A DNA stretch of 9,617 nt from NCBI GenBank assembly GCA_021826035.1, contig JAKBBE010000105.1:1-9617 (forward strand). Reading direction: 5' to 3'. The notes below the pieces were generated by a model. It ran no database searches. It was not told the origin of the DNA and saw nothing but the letters and a program-made list of their open reading frames with translations. Shown piece by piece: positions 1-5,617 of this stretch. This stretch comes from Pseudomonadota bacterium (GTDB lineage Bacteria > Pseudomonadota > Gammaproteobacteria > Steroidobacterales > Steroidobacteraceae). Within the stretch, counting starts at the first letter, position 1. Every line of letters starts with the position of its first letter. A program made the translations under genes and the position numbers.

Positions 1-156
1 CACGCTCTTGCGGCGTGTGGTTGCCTCGAATCCCTTCAACGCGTTCAGCGGCGGTAACTTGCGAAGGTCAATCTTGTCGGACAAAGATCCTCCTCGCGGG
101 CAGCTTCGCGGGGTACGCGTGCCGCTGTTCGTGGCGGCATGGCCACTCGCTCAGTT

Positions 157-193
157 GCCCCTTGGCCGGGCCTGTGACTGGCCGCCAAGGGGC
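157..193. repeat. Perfect 10-bp inverted repeat (strong hairpin)
   Basis: The left arm GCCCCTTGGC (157-166) is the exact reverse complement of the right arm GCCAAGGGGC (184-193). Inside the 17-base loop, GGCC at 169-172 can pair with GGCC at 180-183, so the structure can extend. No T-run follows on either strand, so it does not look like an intrinsic terminator. It lies about 260 bases before the aldehyde dehydrogenase start. It could be an operator, an attenuation structure or a REP-like element; the sequence does not decide which. Confidence 0.7.
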
Positions 194-400
194 GTTCAAC
201 GAAACACCAGACCGTCGCTGACGGGATGGCGTGGGCGGCCCGCGTTGCGGCACACCACGCCCGTCGCTTCGGCAAGGATGCCGTCGGCAGCGGGAGGCGT
301 CAATCGGCGCTATTTCACCGGTATCTGGGTCTCGAGCGGATTCCAAACCCGGGTCCGTCCCTGTAAGCTCACGCGACCGGATCGGTATAGATTTGACCGT

Positions 401-432
401 CGATCGCCCGCCCCGATCCGCGGCGGTGATCG
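401..432 (+). promoter_or_regulatory. Possible hairpin ahead of the aldehyde dehydrogenase ribosome binding site
   Basis: CGATCGCC (401-408) can pair with GGTGATCG (425-432), including one G-T pair, around a 16-base GC-rich loop. It ends 7 bases before the ribosome binding site. It could modulate translation, but the stem is modest and may be chance in GC-rich sequence. Confidence 0.25.
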
Positions 433-439
433 CCCACGC

Positions 440-445
440 GGAGAG
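440..445 (+). promoter_or_regulatory. Ribosome binding site of the aldehyde dehydrogenase gene
   Basis: GGAGAG lies with its core GGAGA at 440-444, six bases before ATG at 451. It is a good match to the Shine-Dalgarno consensus at proper spacing and supports 451 as the start. Confidence 0.75.
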
Positions 446-450
446 ATCTC

Positions 451-1953
451 ATGAGCATTGAGTTGAGCACCAGCGAGTGGCATGCGCGCGCGAAAGCGTT
501 GCGCTACGCGACGGGACATTTCATCGACGGTGAGCACGTCGAGGGACTCGGTAAAGGCCGCTTCACGGTGACAAACCCGGCAACATTGACGCCGCTGTGT
601 GAGGTGGCCGCCGGCACGGCCGCTGATATCGACCGCGCGGTGGCATCGGGGCGGCGCGCATTTGCCAATGGCGTCTGGCGTCGCATGGCACCACGCGACC
701 GGCTGGCCGTGCTGTCCCGTTACGCACAACTCATTGGCAAGAATGCCGAGCGGTTTGCGCTGTTGGATACGTTGTGCATGGGCAAGCCCATCCACGACAT
801 GTTGTCGATCGATGTGCCCCAGGCGGTCCAGACGTTCACCTATTTCGCCGAATTGTGCGACAAGATCGAGGGCACAGTCACCGCGACGGCGGCTGAGGCT
901 TTTCACTATATTCTGCGCGAACCGCTCGGCGTCGTCGGATGCATCGTGCCGTGGAACTACCCGTTGCTGATGGCAGCGTGGAAAGTTGCTCCTGCGCTGG
1001 CCGCCGGGAATTCCGTTGTATTGAAACCGGCCGAACAGTCGCCTCTTTCAGCGCTGGTCATGGCCGAGCTGTTCGTTGAGGCCGGTGGTCCGCCGGGGGT
1101 GTTTAACGTCGTCAACGGCTTGGGTGAGGCGGCCGGAGCGGCCCTTGCGCTGCACGGTGACGTCAACAAGATCGCCTTCACCGGATCGACCGAGATCGGC
1201 AAGCTGATGCTGGTGTACGCCGGCCAGTCGAATATGAAGCGGGTCAGTCTGGAGTGCGGCGGAAAATCGCCACAGATCTTCCTGGCGGATCTGGAAGATC
1301 TCGATCGCGCCGTCAATTACGCCATCAACGGCATTTTCGGCAACATGGGCGAGGTGTGCAACGCCGGCTCGCGGCTGCTCGTCGACAAGCCGATCGCGGC
1401 GGCCTTCGTGGAGCGATTCGTCGAGCTCGGTCGCAACGCGTACCGGCCCGGCGATCCGCTCGATCCCCAGACGAACCTAGGACCGCTCGTAACCGCGAGT
1501 CACCGGGCGCGCGTCGTGTCGTACGTCGAGAAGGGCAGAGCGGAGGGTGCTCGGGTCGAGTTTGGCGGGGACGTGCCCGCGCTTGCGGGCAGCTACGTCA
1601 ATCCGACGCTGTTCTCGCGCGTCGAGAACCGCATGACCATCGCGAGGGAGGAGATTTTCGGGCCGGTCGCGGCGGCGATTGAAGTCGATGGATTGCAGGA
1701 TGCGCTGCGGGTGGCCAATGACTCAGTCTATGGCCTCGCCGCTTCGGTGTGGACGCGCGATCTGCGCAGCGCTCACGCCGCGGTCCGCGACCTGGAGGCG
1801 GGCGTGATCTGGGTGAACTGCTTCGACCACGGCGACATGACGCAGCCGTTCGGTGGCTATAAGCAGTCGGGCCAGGGCCGCGACAAGTGTCTTGAGAGCC
1901 TGCTGTCCTACACGCAGACGAAATCGGCGTGGATCCACTTGGGTACTGGCTGA
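451..1953 (+). CDS. NAD-dependent aldehyde dehydrogenase, PuuC/aminoaldehyde type
   Basis: This 500-residue protein is a full-length member of the aldehyde dehydrogenase superfamily and oxidises an aldehyde to the carboxylic acid in the cytoplasm. The family residues are all visible: Asn169 in PWNYP, Lys192 and Glu195 in KPAEQSP, GSTEIG at 245-250, general base Glu268 in LECGGKSP, catalytic Cys303 in GEVCNAGS, and Glu401 in EEIFGP. Glu195 is typical of NAD+-preferring members. The C-terminus, with DHGDMTQPFGGYKQSG and then GRDK, strongly resembles E. coli PuuC (gamma-glutamyl-gamma-aminobutyraldehyde dehydrogenase) rather than a canonical BetB. The start at 451 has a good GGAGAG site. The next gene on the same strand codes for a dimethylglycine oxidase-like enzyme, so an aminoaldehyde substrate is plausible. 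Betaine aldehyde cannot be excluded. Family assignment is firm; the substrate is unknown. Confidence 0.93.
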   Translation: MSIELSTSEWHARAKALRYATGHFIDGEHVEGLGKGRFTVTNPATLTPLCEVAAGTAADIDRAVASGRRAFANGVWRRMAPRDRLAVLSRYAQLIGKNAERFALLDTLCMGKPIHDMLSIDVPQAVQTFTYFAELCDKIEGTVTATAAEAFHYILREPLGVVGCIVPWNYPLLMAAWKVAPALAAGNSVVLKPAEQSPLSALVMAELFVEAGGPPGVFNVVNGLGEAAGAALALHGDVNKIAFTGSTEIGKLMLVYAGQSNMKRVSLECGGKSPQIFLADLEDLDRAVNYAINGIFGNMGEVCNAGSRLLVDKPIAAAFVERFVELGRNAYRPGDPLDPQTNLGPLVTASHRARVVSYVEKGRAEGARVEFGGDVPALAGSYVNPTLFSRVENRMTIAREEIFGPVAAAIEVDGLQDALRVANDSVYGLAASVWTRDLRSAHAAVRDLEAGVIWVNCFDHGDMTQPFGGYKQSGQGRDKCLESLLSYTQTKSAWIHLGTG

Positions 1954-2300
1954 CAGGACCGATGGCAGCCATCGGGCGCGGTTGCCGGCTCCCGTCACGA
2001 CTGCACCGTGGCGAGAGCCTCCCGCTCGGGCAGCTTCCGTGCGCGGCGCTGCGGCGGGCGGGATCGGACCCGTGAGCGACCCGATGCGCCCAGTGACCGG
2101 GTTTGCCTGAGACGGACGGCCCTTCGGCGGCTGTGGTTGGACGATCAGGCCCCGGAGCGCGTTCGGGGCGGCATGGCGCCCGGCGGGAGCGTAACCTGGG
2201 CACTGACGCATCCGGACAAGCGGATGGCGAAAATCGACGAGCCGCGGCGCAGGGCGGCGGTCATAGTACCCGCAGCGCGTTTTCGGCACGGTATTTCACT
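1954..2300. other. 347-base gap between the two plus-strand genes
   Basis: No gene of recognisable family lies here. Besides the palindrome at 1959-1975, the gap contains a small stem CCCCG/CGGGG at 2150-2168. It also holds two 11-mers, CGGGCAGCTTC (2027-2037) and GGCGGCATGGC (2167-2177), that occur in the same order upstream of the aldehyde dehydrogenase gene. A 26-codon frame from ATG 2224 ends at 2304 and overlaps the next start codon. The length of the gap suggests that the downstream gene has its own promoter, though I cannot point to a convincing one. The frame of the downstream gene stays open back to 2103. The 66 extra residues are low-complexity Gly/Arg/Ala sequence that does not look like part of the enzyme. 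Confidence 0.5.
1959..1975. repeat. Perfect 17-base palindrome just after the aldehyde dehydrogenase stop
   Basis: CCGATGGCAGCCATCGG is fully self-complementary around a central A, with 8-bp arms. It begins six bases after the stop codon at 1951-1953. The position suggests an mRNA 3' end-stabilising or terminator hairpin. No T-run follows, however, so efficient intrinsic termination is not expected. As double-stranded DNA it could instead be an operator for the downstream gene. Confidence 0.6.
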
Positions 2301-4886
2301 ATGACCACTCAGGGTCCAGGCGAGCGGCGTTTTCCCACAGAAGCGGGTGCGGTGATCATCGGGCAGGGCGGCATCGTCGGCGCCTCGGTGGTGCACCATC
2401 TGCTCGAGCTCGGCTGGGACAACATCGTGGGTCTCGACAAATCGGCGATTCCCACCGATATCGGCTCGACCTCGCACGCTTCCGATTTCTGCTACATGAC
2501 CAGCCACGACAAGATGTCGTGTCTGACCACGCTTTACAGCCGCGAGTTCTACGACCGCCTGGGGCATTACTGCCGCATCGGCGGCCTGGAAGTGGCGCGG
2601 GTCGGTGACGATGAACGCATGCAGGAACTGCAGCGCAAGGTGGGCTCCGGCAAGGCGTATGGAACGCGCGCGGAGATCATTTCAGCTTCGAAGGCGAAGT
2701 CCCTGTTCCCGCTGCTCGAGGAGCAGGCGATTCAGGGCGCGCTGTGGGATCCGGACGCCGGCCTGGTCGTGCCGCGCTCGCAGCGTGTCGCCGGAGTGCT
2801 GCTGGAGCGTGCCGTGGCGACGGGACGGCTGCAGACATTCGCGAATACCCCGGCGCTTTCAATCGACATCCACGACGGGCGCGTCTGCGGTGTCGAGACC
2901 CGCAAGGGCTACATCAAGACGCCGATCGTCATTCTGAGCACCGGTATCTGGGGACCGCTGCTGGCGGGCCGCAGCGGCTCGCCGCTGCCGCTCATGCCGT
3001 TCGAGCATCCACTGCTGTTTTTCGGGCCGTATACCGAGTTCGCCGGCACGGGCAAGGAGATCGGCTACCCGCTGCTGCGTGATCAGGGCAACTCGGCCTA
3101 TCTGCGCGATACGGGGGACCCGACCACCTCGGAGGGCGGCCAGATCGAGTGGGGCTACTACGAGCAGGATAATCCGCGCATGGTGCATCCGCGCGAGATC
3201 GCCGAGCCCGGTGAGGCACGACTTTCGCCGTCCATGCGCGATATGGACATCGAGCAGGTGATGCGCGGCTACGAGCGGGCCACGGAGATCGTGCCGCTGC
3301 TCGGGGAACTGGGCTGGGATGCGAAGCGCTCCTTCAATGGCTTGATGTCGATCACGGTCGATGGCATGCCGCTGATCGGCGAGTCTCCGGAGGTCGGCGG
3401 GTTGTGGTTCGCCGAGGCAGTGTGGGTCAAGGATGCTCCGGGGATCGGCAAGGTGTTCGCCGATTGGCTGGTGAAAGGACGCACCGAGTGGGACTCCTTC
3501 AGCATCGATATCGCCCGCTTCTACCCAATGCAGAAGACGCCGGCGTACGTGCTCGGTCGCTGCACCGAGACAGCCAAGAAGGTCTACAACCCGCCGGTTC
3601 ATCCGCGCGAGCCCTACCTGACCGGACGAGATCTGCGTCGGGGTCCGTTCTGGCCGCGTGAGAAGGAACTCGGTGGCTACTTCATGGAAGCGGCAGGATG
3701 GGAGCGCGCTCACGGCTACAAGGCCAATGAGCATCTGCTCGAAAAGTACGCCGCGCAGGTGCCACAGCGGCGCAATGAGTGGGACGCGCGGCATTTTTGG
3801 CCCGTCTCCAACGCCGAACAGCTTGCGATGAGCGAGAACGTGGGCATGGTCAACCTGTCCCACTTCGCCATCTACGATGTGAGCGGCGCCGATGCCGAGG
3901 CGTTGCTCGAATACCTTTCGGTCGCCAAGGTCGGCGGCTCCACGGCGCCGGGACGCGGCATCTATACCCACTTCCTTGATGAGCTCGGCGGGGTGCGTGC
4001 GGACCTCACGATCATCCGCCTTGATGCCTCGCAGTATCGAGTGGTGTGCGGTGGCGGCACCGGTCCGCGCGATCTGATGTGGATGAAGCGGATCCGCGCC
4101 GCGCGCAAGTTTCGCGCGGAGATTCACGATCGAACCGATGACATCGTGACGCTCGGTCTGTGGGGACCGAACGCCCGGCGCGCTCTGCAGGCGCTCGCTG
4201 ATGAGCCCGAGGGTCTCTCCCACGAGAACTTCCCCTTCGCCACCGCCCGGCTGATCCGTGTGCGCGGCCTGCCGGTCTGGGCGTTCCGCATCTCCTACGT
4301 CGGGGAGCAGGGCTGGGAGCTGTACGTCTCGCCGAGCTACGGTCTGGCGCTCTGGGACATGCTCTATGAGCAGGGTGTGATGCCGGTCGGTATCGAGACG
4401 TACGCGAACACGCGGCGCATGGAGAAGAGCCTGCGGCTGCAAAACGCGGATTTGCTCACCGAATACAACCTGTACGAGGCCGGACTGTCGCGCGCGAAGA
4501 TCAAGCCGGACGACTTTCACGGCAAGGCGGCCTACGTGACCCAGCGCGAGCGGCCGCGCCAGGCGGCGTACCTGTGCACCCTGAGCATGGTCGAGAACGT
4601 CGACCGTCAGGGTGTGGCGCGCTATCCGGTCGGTCAGTGGCCCATTCTGGACCGGCAGTCCGGCGAAGTGCTCATCGACGAGCTGGGCCGGCGCTCCATC
4701 ACCACCAGCATTGCGTATGGACCGTCGGTCGGGAAAAATCTCGCCCTCGGCTATCTGCCGGAGCGCTACGCGCAGGAGGGACAGATCCTGGCGATGGAGT
4801 ACTTCGGCGAGCGGTATCCGCTGCGCGTCGAGGCCGTGGGCCAGCGTGCACTCTACGATCCGCAGAACGAGCGTCCGAAGTCCTGA
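2301..4886 (+). CDS. Dimethylglycine oxidase/dehydrogenase-like flavoprotein with GcvT folate domain
   Basis: This 861-residue protein is built like dimethylglycine oxidase, dimethylglycine dehydrogenase and sarcosine dehydrogenase. An N-terminal FAD-dependent DAO-type oxidoreductase (about 15-390) and a linker domain (about 395-455) are followed by GCV_T and GCV_T_C folate-binding domains (about 460-855). The expected reaction is oxidative N-demethylation with transfer of the methylene group to tetrahydrofolate. Compared from memory with Arthrobacter globiformis dimethylglycine oxidase, His59 in GSTSHAS matches flavinylated His48. His236 and Tyr267 match catalytic His225 and Tyr259, and Asp568 in GGVRAD matches Asp552. 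The dinucleotide motif reads GQGGIVG at 21-27. The start at 2301 lies just before the FAD domain, as in the family, but has no Shine-Dalgarno sequence; the frame stays open to 2103. The family is secure. The substrate (dimethylglycine, sarcosine or another N-methyl amino acid) is not. Confidence 0.9.
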   Translation: MTTQGPGERRFPTEAGAVIIGQGGIVGASVVHHLLELGWDNIVGLDKSAIPTDIGSTSHASDFCYMTSHDKMSCLTTLYSREFYDRLGHYCRIGGLEVARVGDDERMQELQRKVGSGKAYGTRAEIISASKAKSLFPLLEEQAIQGALWDPDAGLVVPRSQRVAGVLLERAVATGRLQTFANTPALSIDIHDGRVCGVETRKGYIKTPIVILSTGIWGPLLAGRSGSPLPLMPFEHPLLFFGPYTEFAGTGKEIGYPLLRDQGNSAYLRDTGDPTTSEGGQIEWGYYEQDNPRMVHPREIAEPGEARLSPSMRDMDIEQVMRGYERATEIVPLLGELGWDAKRSFNGLMSITVDGMPLIGESPEVGGLWFAEAVWVKDAPGIGKVFADWLVKGRTEWDSFSIDIARFYPMQKTPAYVLGRCTETAKKVYNPPVHPREPYLTGRDLRRGPFWPREKELGGYFMEAAGWERAHGYKANEHLLEKYAAQVPQRRNEWDARHFWPVSNAEQLAMSENVGMVNLSHFAIYDVSGADAEALLEYLSVAKVGGSTAPGRGIYTHFLDELGGVRADLTIIRLDASQYRVVCGGGTGPRDLMWMKRIRAARKFRAEIHDRTDDIVTLGLWGPNARRALQALADEPEGLSHENFPFATARLIRVRGLPVWAFRISYVGEQGWELYVSPSYGLALWDMLYEQGVMPVGIETYANTRRMEKSLRLQNADLLTEYNLYEAGLSRAKIKPDDFHGKAAYVTQRERPRQAAYLCTLSMVENVDRQGVARYPVGQWPILDRQSGEVLIDELGRRSITTSIAYGPSVGKNLALGYLPERYAQEGQILAMEYFGERYPLRVEAVGQRALYDPQNERPKS

Positions 4887-4889
4887 TCC

Positions 4890-4937
4890 GCGGCACGGCC
4901 GGCCTCATGGTGGCCGGCCGTAGCCGCTCGGAAATTT
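4890..4937 (+). terminator. Strong hairpin terminator between convergent genes
   Basis: ACGGCCGGCC (4895-4904) pairs perfectly with GGCCGGCCGT (4912-4921) around a 7-base loop. The stem continues outward with GCGGC (4890-4894) against GCCGC (4923-4927) across a single bulged A at 4922, giving 15 base pairs. A run of four T at 4934-4937 follows. It begins four bases after the stop of the dimethylglycine oxidase-like gene, so it very likely ends that transcript. On the minus strand there is no T-run beyond it, so it is less clearly a terminator for the sox operon, although the hairpin itself could block read-through from both sides. Confidence 0.75.
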
Positions 4938-5024
4938 TCCCGTCCTCAATTCGCCGCAGGCCGGCCCGGCTCTATGTCATCACGCGCCGAGCGCGCCCCT
5001 TGGTGCGGATCATGTGTTGAGCCG

Positions 5025-5038
5025 CGCAGGGGGCTGCG
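5025..5038 (-). terminator. Weak hairpin downstream of soxG
   Basis: CGCAG (5025-5029) and CTGCG (5034-5038) form a 5-bp stem with a 4-base loop, about 30 bases beyond the soxG stop. A second small stem, CGCGC/GCGCG, lies at 4983-4995. Neither has a T-run on the minus strand. They are possible parts of a transcript end for the sox operon, but the evidence is weak. Confidence 0.2.
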
Positions 5039-5068
5039 GTGGCACCGTCTCGTGAGGCCGTTGCCCGC

Positions 5069-5617
5069 TTAGGCCCCAAGTTCTGCGGAGGCGAGTGCCA
5101 GGTACTTCGAGACGTAGTCGGCGAACGATCGCCAGACCTCGATGCGGAAGCGATGCTCCTCGGTACGCCACAGTACGATTTCTGCCTTGGCGAACACCGT
5201 GCGTGTGCACATGCCGATCGGGAAGGCGCTCGGGTGCAGATCGAGTGGACTTCCGCTGTTCAGCAGAATCGCGGCGCGTTCCCCGGCAACCTCCAGCGCA
5301 ATCTGGCGGTGGCTGACGTCGACCAGGGCGTGCGGCATCTCGCTGAGCGCAGCCTCCAGACGCGCCGCCACATCGGCGTGCGCCTCGGCGGGGGCAATGA
5401 GCAGTCGCTCATCGGGTCCCAGCCACAACGCCGCGGTGGCCTGTTGTGCCGCAGCCCGGCAGGCGCGCTCGATATCGGGCAGTCCAAGGGCGGCCGTCGC
5501 CGCATTCAGGGCCTTAGGCGCGCCGCGCAAGGTCCAGCGCGAAGCCGCAGGCAGTGTCCGAACCAGCGCACTGGGGGCGACGGCGGGGCCCTTGCGGGCC
5601 GCGGTGAAATTAGCCAT
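5069..5617 (-). CDS. soxG: Sarcosine oxidase, gamma subunit
   Basis: The 182-residue protein is the small gamma subunit of the cytoplasmic heterotetrameric sarcosine oxidase, which converts sarcosine, O2 and tetrahydrofolate to glycine, H2O2 and 5,10-methylenetetrahydrofolate. Recognisable family segments are WLGPDERLLI (65-74), VDVSHRQ (99-105), GSPLDLHPSAFP (122-133) and the C-terminal EVWRSFADY (160-168). Length and position as the last gene of the operon are usual. Gamma carries no cofactor or catalytic site of its own and has the GcvT-like/YgfZ-related fold known for this subunit. ATG at 5617 overlaps the end of soxA by eight bases, so translation is probably coupled. GGAG lies nine bases ahead, inside soxA. 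The stop at 5069-5071 faces the plus-strand terminator. Confidence 0.93.
   Translation of the reverse strand: MANFTAARKGPAVAPSALVRTLPAASRWTLRGAPKALNAATAALGLPDIERACRAAAQQATAALWLGPDERLLIAPAEAHADVAARLEAALSEMPHALVDVSHRQIALEVAGERAAILLNSGSPLDLHPSAFPIGMCTRTVFAKAEIVLWRTEEHRFRIEVWRSFADYVSKYLALASAELGA

Larger units (their letters stand above)
1..450. other. Upstream region without a supportable gene
   Basis: No open frame here has a recognisable domain; the frames are rich in Arg, Pro and Ala, as expected from chance in GC-rich DNA. The stretch does hold three hairpin-forming sequences. They are a 7-bp stem with one G-T pair at 92-113, a perfect 10-bp inverted repeat at 157-193, and an 8-bp stem with one G-T pair at 401-432, just before the ribosome binding site. 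No clear sigma-70 promoter is visible. The region probably carries the control sequences of the aldehyde dehydrogenase gene. Its left edge could also include the end or start of a neighbouring gene that I cannot identify. Confidence 0.5.

Noticed and set aside
92..113. Seven-bp hairpin CCTCGCG/CGCGGGG as a terminator
   Set aside because: No T-run follows on the plus strand and only a weak TCTTTG on the minus strand, and no gene end is visible beside it.
386..391. TATAGA as a possible -10 promoter box
   Set aside because: Only four of six positions match and no acceptable -35 box lies about 17 bases upstream. TTGACC at 393-398 is on the wrong side.
8..454. 148-codon open frame upstream of and overlapping the aldehyde dehydrogenase start by ATGA
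   Set aside because: Arg/Pro-rich sequence with no recognisable domain or good start signal. The dehydrogenase has its own strong ribosome binding site, so the overlap needs no coupled gene.
2103..2300. N-terminal extension of the flavoprotein frame by 66 residues
   Set aside because: Low-complexity Gly/Arg/Ala sequence unlike the family N-terminus. Homologues begin shortly before the FAD motif, matching the ATG at 2301.
1954..2300. Glycine riboswitch ahead of the flavoprotein gene
   Set aside because: I looked for the conserved glycine-aptamer core and found no tandem or single copy; the GC-rich stems present do not match.
2859..4520. Very long open frame on the minus strand opposite the flavoprotein gene
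   Set aside because: It is the antisense shadow of a well-supported GC-rich coding gene, and its translation shows no family signature.
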